Source: Candidatus Caccocola faecipullorum (GTDB taxonomy: Bacteria > Synergistota > Synergistia > Synergistales > Synergistaceae). Taken from it: a stretch of 8,346 bases of DNA. The DNA is taken from positions 1 through 8,346 of the forward strand of contig DVKA01000211.1 of NCBI GenBank assembly GCA_018716365.1, given 5' to 3'. Each line of letters opens with the position of its first letter. The stretch's first letter is position 1. Below the pieces are notes generated by a model. The model was not told where the DNA came from and did not search any database. It was given only the letters and a program-made list of their open reading frames with translations. Positions 1-5,794 of this stretch are shown piece by piece. A program made the position numbers and the translations under genes.

Positions 1-117
1 ATAACGACGCTGATGTTCTGGGGACGCGTCGGCCTCTACACATTCCTCTCCACTCTCATAGCTCCCGACGGCGGCTCCGAGATACGCTACCCGGAGACGC
101 ACGTCCCGATAGGATAA
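1..117 (+). CDS. ktrB: TrkH/KtrB-type potassium transporter, C-terminal end (partial)
   Basis: The frame is open from base 1 to a TAA at 115-117 and gives the last 38 residues of a protein whose start lies outside the window. The segment begins in a hydrophobic helix (ITTLMFWGRVGLYTFLSTL) and ends in a short polar tail with IRYPETHVPIG. The MF-x-GRVG helix followed by a RYPE...V-IG tail is the typical C-terminus of TrkH/KtrB potassium-translocating subunits, which are inner-membrane proteins with four repeated M1-P-M2 units. The gene immediately downstream encodes a single RCK-domain protein, the known regulatory partner of KtrB, which supports the call. KtrB and TrkH cannot be told apart from this fragment alone. 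The single-RCK partner favours Ktr, but this is inference. Confidence 0.85.
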   Translation: MTTLMFWGRVGLYTFLSTLIAPDGGSEIRYPETHVPIG

Positions 118-133
118 CGAAGGGGATTCAACC

Positions 134-799
134 ATGAACGGCAAAGAACAGAAGACATATCTCATCGTCGGCCTCGGACGCTTCGGCACGGCGCTCTGCG
201 AGAAGCTCGCCTCTCTCGGGCAGAACGTCATCGGCGTCGACAGCTCCGCAGCGCCCGTCGCGGAAATCGCCGATAAAATTTCCGTCGCGGCGCAGATGGA
301 CGTGACCGACGAAGCGTCGCTGATAAAGATCGGCGCGAAGGAGGCCGACGTCGCGATAGTGACGATAGGCGAGGCCGTCGAGCCGAGCGTGCTTTCCACG
401 TCGCTGCTCGTCGAGCTCGGAGTGCCGCTCGTCATCGCGCGCGCATGCAGCAAAATCCACGCGCGCGTGCTCGAGCGCGTCGGCGCGCACCGCGTCATCT
501 TCCCGGAATGTGACATGGGCGCGCGCATAGGCGAGGCGCTCGTCTATCCGTGGTATTCGTCCTTCACGAGGATAGACGGCGGAAATTTCGTCATAGGCAA
601 AATTTCGCCGCTTCCCGAAATGATAGGGCACACGATGGCCGAGCTGAAATTTTCGCAAAAATACAAGGTTATTGTTATACTTATGGAATATGGCGGGAAG
701 CAGTACAGCCCCAACCCGATGCGTCCCATCGAGGAAGGGGACAAGCTGTGGATACAGGGCACGATAGACGACATTCAGGCCCTCGTCGGCGAGGAATAG
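134..799 (+). CDS. ktrA: KtrA/TrkA-family RCK regulatory subunit of potassium uptake
   Basis: A 221-residue cytoplasmic protein, about the length of Bacillus KtrA and half that of E. coli TrkA, so it has one RCK unit. Residues 8-130 form the RCK_N Rossmann domain. The nucleotide-binding loop GLGRFG is at 13-18, and the acidic residue ending strand 2 is D36 in IGVDSS. PECDMGARIGEAL at 124-136 is the usual hinge between RCK_N and RCK_C. Residues about 145-221 form the RCK_C domain, ending in GDKLWIQGTIDDI. Family members gate the KtrB/TrkH pore in response to bound ATP, ADP or NAD(H). The start at 134 is supported by AAGGGG at 120-125, eight bases upstream, and by the Rossmann fold beginning right after it. 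The pore gene stops 16 bases upstream, so the two are almost certainly co-transcribed. The main uncertainty is naming (ktrA versus trkA). Confidence 0.9.
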   Translation: MNGKEQKTYLIVGLGRFGTALCEKLASLGQNVIGVDSSAAPVAEIADKISVAAQMDVTDEASLIKIGAKEADVAIVTIGEAVEPSVLSTSLLVELGVPLVIARACSKIHARVLERVGAHRVIFPECDMGARIGEALVYPWYSSFTRIDGGNFVIGKISPLPEMIGHTMAELKFSQKYKVIVILMEYGGKQYSPNPMRPIEEGDKLWIQGTIDDIQALVGEE

Positions 800-836
800 C
801 CGCCGCGCGGCGTCCCGCCAGAAGATGAAATTTACC

Positions 837-856
837 CGGCGCCTGTAAAAGCGCCG
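837..856 (+). other. Short GC hairpin in the ktrA-pheS gap
   Basis: CGGCGC at 837-842 can pair perfectly with GCGCCG at 851-856 around an eight-base loop (CTGTAAAA). It lies 37 bases after the ktrA stop and just before the pheS ribosome-binding site. No T-run follows, so it is not a standard intrinsic terminator; it might slow polymerase or mark the transcript end of the potassium operon. The 74-base gap holds no other feature I can support. In particular it is far too short for a T-box leader, and I see no leader peptide rich in Phe codons. The pairing is seen in the sequence; any function is a guess. Confidence 0.3.
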
Positions 857-860
857 CGGC

Positions 861-866
861 AGGAGG
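861..866 (+). promoter_or_regulatory. Strong Shine-Dalgarno of pheS
   Basis: AGGAGG lies seven bases before the ATG at 874. It fixes the pheS start even though the N-terminal dozen residues (MQENDGSKAPQA) are a polar extension not seen in all homologues. Confidence 0.85.
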
Positions 867-873
867 CATAAAG

Positions 874-1959
874 ATGCAGGAGAACGACGGTTCGAAGGCC
901 CCGCAGGCAGCGGACGGCGGCCTTCTCGAAAGATTGGAAAAGATAAAGGAGTCGGGGCTTCAGAAGATAGCGGAGAGCACGCTGCCCGACCAGCTTCAGC
1001 TGGTCCGGGCGAACCTTCTCGGACGCAAGGGCGAGCTCACCGACATCCTTAAGAGCGTCGGACAGGCAGCGCCGGAGCTGCGCAAGGCTCTTGGGCAGGC
1101 GGCCAACGAGGTCAAGCAGATACTTTCCGACGCGGTGGAGAAGCGCGGCGAAGAGCTTCTCAATTCGCTCTCGGCCTTCGAGGGCGAAGCCGACATAACG
1201 GTCCCCGGCACGGTTCCGTTCCGCGGCGGGCTGCACCCGGTCACTCAGATGTGCTACGACCTCAACGACGCCTTCCGCTCGCTCGGCTTCGAGATATTCT
1301 CCGAGCCGGAGATTACGAGCGAGAAATACGCGTTCGACAATCTCAACTTCGCGCCGGAGCACCCCGCGCGCGAGAGCATGGACACCTACTGGCTCAAGGG
1401 ACACGACGAGGAGCGCGGGGCGAAGCGTCTCTGCCTGCGTCCGCACCTCACGGGAGCTTCCGTGCGCTACCTCATGGAGCACGGCGCGCCGGCGCGCTTC
1501 GTATATCCTGGGCGCGTCTACCGCAACGAGACGACCGACGCGCGCCACGAGAGGGCCTTCTTCCAGTACGAGGCGCTCATCGTAGACAAGGACTTCTCCT
1601 TCGCCTCCGGCATGGTGCTCATCAAGACGATTCTCGAAAAGGTCTTCGGACACGAGGTTGACGTGCGTATGCGCGTCGGCTTCTTCCCGTTCGTCGAGCC
1701 GGGCTTCGAGATAGACATGAAGTGCCAGGTCTGCGGCGGCGCGGGCTGCAAGGTCTGCAAGCACGTCGGCTGGATTGAAGTCATGCCGGGCGGTACGCCG
1801 CACCCGAACGTCCTGCGCGCGGCCGGCCTCGACCCGTCGGTATGGTCGGGCTTCTACATCAACATCGGCCTCGACCGCCTCGTCATGATGCGCTACGGCG
1901 TCGACGACGTGCGCCTCTTCCACAGCGCCGACCTTCGCTTCCTTCAGCAGTTCAAGTAG
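874..1959 (+). CDS. pheS: Phenylalanyl-tRNA synthetase alpha subunit, divergent type
   Basis: The catalytic subunit of the (alpha-beta)2 enzyme that charges tRNA-Phe in the cytoplasm. It has 361 residues, slightly longer than the usual 330-350. Residues 15-100 form the N-terminal coiled-coil arm that contacts tRNA. The class II core follows, with GGLHPVTQ at 118-125, motif 2 at 214-235 (RVYRNETTDARHE... FFQYEAL), FPFVEP at 271-276 and motif 3 at 330-341 (NIGLDRLVMMRYG). A four-cysteine knuckle C284-x2-C287-x4-C292-x2-C295 sits before WIEVMPGG, as in a subset of bacterial PheS. Several normally constant positions differ: LRPHLTGASVR at 188-198 instead of LRTHTSPxQxR, GGTPHPNVL instead of GxGMVHPNVL, and GFYINIG at 326-332 instead of GFAFGMG. 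The gene is paired with pheT 12 bases downstream, so I take it as the genuine housekeeping enzyme of an unusual PheS lineage. It does not look like a broken copy: the frame is intact and the catalytic arginines are kept. Confidence 0.95.
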   Translation: MQENDGSKAPQAADGGLLERLEKIKESGLQKIAESTLPDQLQLVRANLLGRKGELTDILKSVGQAAPELRKALGQAANEVKQILSDAVEKRGEELLNSLSAFEGEADITVPGTVPFRGGLHPVTQMCYDLNDAFRSLGFEIFSEPEITSEKYAFDNLNFAPEHPARESMDTYWLKGHDEERGAKRLCLRPHLTGASVRYLMEHGAPARFVYPGRVYRNETTDARHERAFFQYEALIVDKDFSFASGMVLIKTILEKVFGHEVDVRMRVGFFPFVEPGFEIDMKCQVCGGAGCKVCKHVGWIEVMPGGTPHPNVLRAAGLDPSVWSGFYINIGLDRLVMMRYGVDDVRLFHSADLRFLQQFK

Positions 1960-1963
1960 GAGG
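1958..1963 (+). promoter_or_regulatory. Shine-Dalgarno of pheT overlapping the pheS stop
   Basis: AGGAGG at 1958-1963 overlaps the pheS stop codon (TAG 1957-1959) and lies eight bases before the pheT ATG at 1972. This arrangement points to coupled translation and balanced synthesis of the two synthetase subunits. Confidence 0.85.
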
Positions 1964-1971
1964 ATGAAATT

Positions 1972-4404
1972 ATGAAGCTTTCGTTAAACTGGATAAAACG
2001 CTACGTCGACCTTCCCGCGGACCTCACGATGGACAAGCTCGCCTACGACCTCACGATGTGCACCGTCGAGGTCGAGGACGCGACGAACATAGGAGAGAGC
2101 CTCGCAGGCCTCGTCGTCGGAAAGATTCTGACTGTCGACAAACATCCCGACGCGGACAAGCTGCGCGTCTGCACCGTAGACGTCGGCGACCCCGAGCCGT
2201 CTGTGATAGTCTGCGGCGGAATCAACCTCGCGCCGCAGCAGCTCGTCGCCGTTGCGAAGCCCGGCGCATGGGTCAAATGGCACGGCGAGGGCGACCCCGT
2301 CGAGATAAAGCCCGCGAAGCTGCGCGGCGTCATGAGCTACGGAATGATCTGCGCCTCGGGCGAAATCGGCCTCGCTGACCTCTTCCCGACGACGCAGCCC
2401 GCCGAGATAATGGACATCACGGAGTTCGCGGCCGCCCCCGGCACGCCGCTCGCCGACGCGCTCGGCCTGAACGACGTAATTCTCGAAATAGACAACAAGT
2501 CGATGACGAACCGCCCCGACCTCTGGGGACACTACGGCATGGCGCGCGAGCTCGCCGCCATCTACAAATGCCCGCTGAAGCCCATCGAGCCCGTCGAGCT
2601 TCCCGAAATGAGCGAGGAGCTCAAGGTCGAGATACAGGACGACGCGCGCTGCACGCGCTACACGGGCTACATAATCAAGGGAATAAAGAACGTCCCGTCG
2701 CCATTCTCGCTCAAGAGTATGCTCTGGCGCGTCGGGCAGCGCCCGATAAACCTTCCCGTCGACATCACGAACTACATAATGTTCGCTACGGGGCAGCCGA
2801 CGCACGGCTTCGACCGCAAGCACATCACCGGCGGCATCGTCGTGCGCCGCGCCTACGAGGGCGAACAGCTTGTGCTTCTCGACGGCGAGACGCTGACCCT
2901 TACCTCCGAAGATCTCGTCATAGCCGACGAGAAGACGCCGGTCGGCCTTGCCGGAGTTATGGGCGGCAAGCTCGATTCGATACTCGAAGATACGAACGAG
3001 CTCATCCTCGAAATAGCGAACTTCGCCCCGCTCGGCATACGCCGCACCTCGCAGCGCTTCGAGCTGCGCACCGACGCTTCGTCGCGCTATGAGAAGGGCA
3101 TCGACCCGCAGCGCGTGGACGACGCGGCGGCCGTCGCGCTCGCGGCCTTCAAGGAATATTTCCCCGAGTCGCAGGTCACGGCGCACACCGACGTATATCC
3201 GCGCCCGCTCGACTGCGCAGTCGTCGAGGTCGGCCTCGACTTCCTGCGCAAGCGCCTCGGCCGCGATTTGTCCGCCGCCGACGTTGAAGAGATACTCGAC
3301 CGCCTCGGATTCAAGACCGAGGAATGCGGCGGTGTCCTTCGCATCACAGCTCCTTCGTGGCGTTCGACGGGCGACATATCGCTGCCCGACGACATACTCG
3401 AAGAAGTTGCGCGTCTCATGGGCTACGTAAACTTCCCGTTCATCGCGCCGACGGTGACGCTCGACCACGCGATAAACCAGCGCGGCCCGCAGCTTGAGCG
3501 CGCGGTGCGCGAGTACCTTGCTTTCCGCTGCAATATGCAGGAGATCTTCACATATCCGTGGATCGACGACCTCTACATCGATGCCTCGGGCGTAGAGACC
3601 TCCGATATGCTCGAACTTTCGACGCCGCCCGCGCCGGAGGAGAGACGGCTTCGCTCGACGCTCGTCCCCGGACTGCTCGGCGCGGTCGTGACGAACCTGC
3701 GCTACTTCTCCGATTTCCGCATCTTCGAACTGACGCAGGTCTTCCTCGACAGGAACTACCACAGCGTAAACTCCGAGGACGAGCTTCTGCCCGAGATGGC
3801 GCGCCACCTCGGCGCGGCCTTCGTCGGAAGCGACGCTCGCACGCTGTTCCGCGAGGCGAAAGGCGTGCTCGAATACATGCACCGCGCGGTGCAGATGGAG
3901 CCGCTCGGCTTCGTCCAGAGCGACAAGCCGTCGTGGGCCGACGACAAGCTCTGGGTCAACGTCACGCGCGGCGGCGAAGTGATAGGCTCGCTCGGACTCG
4001 TCTCGCCGAAGTGCGCGAAGGCCGCCGGCATCAAGCGCAGCTTGGTCATGCTCTTTGAGATAGACGTTGAGAAGCTCGTGCCGCTCGCGTCGCGCCAGAA
4101 CGAGTTCACCCACCTGCCGGAGTATCCGCTCTCCGACTTCGACCTATCGATAGTCTTCGACGACGGAGTGGCGTGGAGCGACATCGAGGCGATCGCGCGC
4201 AAGGCCGACCTCGTGCGCGACGTCCGCTTCATCGACGAATATCGCGGCAAACAGGTAGGCGCGGGCAAGAAGTCCGTCTCGTTCAGAATCTGGGTCGGCT
4301 CCGACAAAGGCACGCTGACCTCGGAACAGATAGAGAACGTAGCCAAACAGGTAACCAAAAAGATAAACAAAAAATTCGGCGGAGACGTGCGCGGAGCGCA
4401 ATAG
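1972..4404 (+). CDS. pheT: Phenylalanyl-tRNA synthetase beta subunit
   Basis: An 810-residue beta subunit, close to the usual length of about 800 and with the standard domain order. The N-terminal B1 part at 1-38 precedes the EMAP/OB tRNA-binding domain at about 40-155 (VDKHPDADKLRVCTVDVG at 55-72). The B3/B4 editing domain spans about 215-395, with LPVDITNYIMFATGQPTHGFD at 261-281, GLAGVMGG at 325-332 and RTDASSRYEKGIDP at 366-379. This domain hydrolyses mischarged Tyr-tRNA-Phe. B5 is at about 415-490 (DDILEEVARLMGY). The inactive synthetase-like core B6/B7 is at about 500-700 (RSTLVPGLL at 561-569). A ferredoxin-fold anticodon-binding domain is at 715-808 (EYPLSDFDLSIVF; EYRGKQVGAGKKSVSF). 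The LEID...NRPD segment is two residues longer than usual and reads DNKSMTNRPDLWGHYG at 174-189, matching the divergent partner PheS. All hallmark residues I can name for editing and fold are present. Confidence 0.97.
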   Translation: MKLSLNWIKRYVDLPADLTMDKLAYDLTMCTVEVEDATNIGESLAGLVVGKILTVDKHPDADKLRVCTVDVGDPEPSVIVCGGINLAPQQLVAVAKPGAWVKWHGEGDPVEIKPAKLRGVMSYGMICASGEIGLADLFPTTQPAEIMDITEFAAAPGTPLADALGLNDVILEIDNKSMTNRPDLWGHYGMARELAAIYKCPLKPIEPVELPEMSEELKVEIQDDARCTRYTGYIIKGIKNVPSPFSLKSMLWRVGQRPINLPVDITNYIMFATGQPTHGFDRKHITGGIVVRRAYEGEQLVLLDGETLTLTSEDLVIADEKTPVGLAGVMGGKLDSILEDTNELILEIANFAPLGIRRTSQRFELRTDASSRYEKGIDPQRVDDAAAVALAAFKEYFPESQVTAHTDVYPRPLDCAVVEVGLDFLRKRLGRDLSAADVEEILDRLGFKTEECGGVLRITAPSWRSTGDISLPDDILEEVARLMGYVNFPFIAPTVTLDHAINQRGPQLERAVREYLAFRCNMQEIFTYPWIDDLYIDASGVETSDMLELSTPPAPEERRLRSTLVPGLLGAVVTNLRYFSDFRIFELTQVFLDRNYHSVNSEDELLPEMARHLGAAFVGSDARTLFREAKGVLEYMHRAVQMEPLGFVQSDKPSWADDKLWVNVTRGGEVIGSLGLVSPKCAKAAGIKRSLVMLFEIDVEKLVPLASRQNEFTHLPEYPLSDFDLSIVFDDGVAWSDIEAIARKADLVRDVRFIDEYRGKQVGAGKKSVSFRIWVGSDKGTLTSEQIENVAKQVTKKINKKFGGDVRGAQ

Positions 4405-4417
4405 TCTGCTAGACTTA

Positions 4418-4445
4418 TGCGGGGAGGGCTGATGCCTTCCCCGCA
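4418..4445 (+). other. Strong 12-bp GC hairpin after pheT, attenuator or terminator-like
   Basis: TGCGGGGAGGGC at 4418-4429 pairs with GCCTTCCCCGCA at 4434-4445 around TGAT, giving 12 base pairs including one G-T wobble. It is flanked by two small inverted repeats: AGTCT/AGACT at 4403-4407 and 4411-4415, starting in the pheT stop codon, and CGCCG/CGGCG at 4446-4450 and 4454-4458. No T-run follows the main stem, so it is not a textbook intrinsic terminator. Its place between pheT and the small-gene cluster suggests partial termination, RNA processing or 3'-end protection of the pheST message. The pairing is directly visible; the role is inferred. Confidence 0.55.
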
Positions 4446-4468
4446 CGCCGTACCGGCGATAAGAACAC

Positions 4469-4475
4469 GGAGGTG
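4469..4475 (+). promoter_or_regulatory. Shine-Dalgarno that decides the start of the coiled-coil gene
   Basis: GGAGGTG lies seven bases before the ATG at 4483. It shows that translation begins there and not at an in-frame ATG at 4417, which would put the GC hairpin inside the coding region and add 22 residues (MRGGLMPSPHAVPA...) unlike the rest of the protein. Confidence 0.85.
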
Positions 4476-4482
4476 TTTTGCA

Positions 4483-4767
4483 ATGATGGAACAGTTTGAG
4501 AAATTCAACGAGGCGCTCGACCGCCTCGAAGCGATACTTACAGAGATGAAGAACGACAACGATGCTCTGCGCCGCGAGAACGCCGAGCTGAAGGGCGTCA
4601 TCGAAGACCGCGACCTTGAAATACTCCAGCTGCAGGAAGACGCGGAGAAGGCAGCTGCGGCTGCGAAGGCCGAAAAGGACGAGATCGGCAACACGCTCGA
4701 CAGCCTGCTCGGACGCATGGGACGCCTTGCCTCTCAGCCGAAAGAGACTCCCGCGGAGGAACACTAG
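4483..4767 (+). CDS. Small coiled-coil protein, ZapB-like candidate
   Basis: A 94-residue soluble protein, very rich in Glu, Lys, Leu and Ala, with no signal peptide or membrane helix. Residues 3-80 look like one long coiled coil with regularly spaced Leu/Ile (FNEALDRLEAILTEM; LRRENAELKGVI; LEILQLQEDAEKA) and the DALRRENAEL pattern typical of parallel dimeric coils. An Ala/Lys stretch at 57-66 is followed by DEIGNTLDSLLGRMGRL at 67-83, which resembles the endings of ZapB-like and related small division coiled coils. The polar tail is PKETPAEEH. The next gene is ZapA-like. In several bacteria a small coiled-coil protein is encoded beside zapA, and ZapB links to the Z-ring through ZapA. I infer a similar role, but coiled coils converge easily and sequence similarity alone cannot prove it. 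A second ATG follows at 4486. Confidence 0.85.
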   Translation: MMEQFEKFNEALDRLEAILTEMKNDNDALRRENAELKGVIEDRDLEILQLQEDAEKAAAAAKAEKDEIGNTLDSLLGRMGRLASQPKETPAEEH

Positions 4768-4794
4768 TTCCGATAGGCCGCAGGCCGCGCCCAG

Positions 4795-5070
4795 ATGGAC
4801 GAACTTAACGAAATTAAATCGCTCGGCGACGGAAGGTACTCCTTCTGGGTCGGGCGGCAGAAATATACGCTTGCCACGAAGCTGGAACCGGCGCGCTTTT
4901 GCCGTATAGCGGAGGGCGTCAGTTCGCTTGTAGCGAGCTTTCCGCCTAATCTGAGCCAGGACGAACGCCTCGTCCTGGCGCTGATGTCTCTCGCCTTCCG
5001 TCTTGAAGACGTGGAAGAGCGGGTCGGCGGCCTGTGCGCGGAATTCGGCGGGGAGAGAGATAAAAATTGA
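4795..5070 (+). CDS. zapA: ZapA-like FtsZ-ring accessory protein
   Basis: A 91-residue cytoplasmic protein. The N-terminal strand region (YSFWVGRQKYTLATKLEPARFCRIAEGV, residues 15-42) has the pattern of the ZapA head: a short beta hairpin ending in a Y-T segment, then a helix with a central A-E. Residues 55-84 (QDERLVLALMSLAFRLEDVEERV...) match the long ZapA helix, usually written R-x-x-VLAALNLADEL. ZapA forms dimers or tetramers that crosslink FtsZ filaments at midcell. The position immediately before cvpA and mutS2 is the same as that of B. subtilis zapA, which strengthens a call that similarity alone would leave weak. The start is the first ATG after an in-frame TAG at 4774-4776. It has no good Shine-Dalgarno, and a small GGCC/GGCC stem (4776-4779 with 4783-4786) sits just upstream, so expression may be low or depend on the gene before it. 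The stop overlaps the cvpA start. Confidence 0.75.
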   Translation: MDELNEIKSLGDGRYSFWVGRQKYTLATKLEPARFCRIAEGVSSLVASFPPNLSQDERLVLALMSLAFRLEDVEERVGGLCAEFGGERDKN

Positions 5071-5750
5071 GCATCGCCGGATTCAGCTGCTGGGACATAT
5101 TCTTCGTAGTCCTTGGAGCATATTTCATCCTGCGCGGACTCTGCCGCGGCTTCGTCGGCGAGGTCGTCGCGCTCGTAGGCTTCCTCGCCTCGTTCTACTG
5201 TGCGTTCCAGTTCTCCGGCGCGTTTGGACGCTTCATCGCGGGGACGATGGGGATAAATCCATACGCCGCGCAGGCGGTCGCGGGCGTCGTTATATGGCTC
5301 ACGATAGCTATGGCGGCCTCCGTCGTGCGCATGGTGCTTAGGGGCATAATAAAAGCCGTCAGCCTCGGCGGCATCGACAAGCTGCTCGGCCTCTTCTCCG
5401 GCGTCGTCAAAACCTTCATCGCGATATACGCGATAATGACGGCGGGCATTCTTCTCGCGCCGGTTGCGAATCCCTCGTGGATGTCGGACAGCGACGTTCT
5501 GCGCTACGCGGGGCGGAGCTGGCCTCAGTTCCGCTCGGCGCTGATCGGCCTCGGCCTTGTGCCGGACGACACGACGCTGCCCGACGGCACGCTTGAAGAG
5601 ATACTGCGCCCCTACCGCGACGGCGGCTCGTGGCCGGACGGCTACGATTACTACAACGATGAAAATTACGGCGGAGGCGGCGAACCGAACGAACTTCCGC
5701 CCGTCGGCGAAGAGCTTCCGACGCATGAGGGCGGAGCTAGCGGCGTATAA
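5067..5750 (+). CDS. cvpA: CvpA family inner-membrane protein
   Basis: A 227-residue CvpA-family (colicin V production) protein. Four membrane segments can be read at about 9-26, 31-49, 68-90 and 113-132. The family's RG...RGFVGEV signature lies between the first two (23-33), and the GGIDKLLGLFSGVVK loop (101-115) precedes the last helix. Residues 135-227 form a hydrophilic tail rich in Gly, Pro, Asp, Glu and Tyr (for example DGYDYYNDENYGGGGE at 191-206), longer and more acidic than in short CvpA homologues. The start is TTG at 5067: an in-frame TAA lies just before it (5061-5063), no ATG or GTG occurs before the first helix, and GGGGAGA at 5050-5056 serves as ribosome-binding site. The TTGA overlap with the zapA stop indicates coupled translation. 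The precise cellular role of this family is unsettled; membrane or envelope stress and biofilm phenotypes are known in other bacteria. Confidence 0.88.
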   Translation: MSIAGFSCWDIFFVVLGAYFILRGLCRGFVGEVVALVGFLASFYCAFQFSGAFGRFIAGTMGINPYAAQAVAGVVIWLTIAMAASVVRMVLRGIIKAVSLGGIDKLLGLFSGVVKTFIAIYAIMTAGILLAPVANPSWMSDSDVLRYAGRSWPQFRSALIGLGLVPDDTTLPDGTLEEILRPYRDGGSWPDGYDYYNDENYGGGGEPNELPPVGEELPTHEGGASGV

Positions 5751-5794
5751 AGCTGCATAAAATTTTCGCGGAAAACATTTTCTCACCTAACGAC

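Noticed and set aside
430..530. Alternating CG-rich stretches in ktrA as a structural or Z-DNA signal
   Set aside because: They are simply Arg/Ala codons (CGC, GCG) in a conserved coding region.
801..812. Perfect 12-base palindrome CGCCGCGCGGCG
   Set aside because: In a GC-rich gap right after a stop codon it is easily explained by composition. As a hairpin it would have only four pairs and no T-run.
800..873. T-box riboswitch or Phe leader peptide before pheS
   Set aside because: The gap is only 74 bases, with no T-box sequence, no long antiterminator and no run of TTC/TTT codons.
1984..4113. A 709-codon open frame on the - strand opposite pheT
   Set aside because: It mirrors the codon structure of a GC-rich gene. 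The product is rich in Arg, Ala, Val and Glu without any known motif, and pheT on the other strand is unmistakable. The same holds for the long - strand frames opposite pheS (832-1923) and mutS2 (6737-8089).
4417..4482. Upstream ATG start for the coiled-coil gene
   Set aside because: It would place the GC hairpin in coding sequence and add a Pro/Arg-rich segment unlike the rest. The Shine-Dalgarno at 4469-4475 supports 4483.
5751..5794. Promoter or terminator between cvpA and mutS2
   Set aside because: TAAAAT-like and TATAAA-like boxes exist but no -35 partner at the right distance. The TTTTC/GAAAA stem (5763-5775) is too weak to call.
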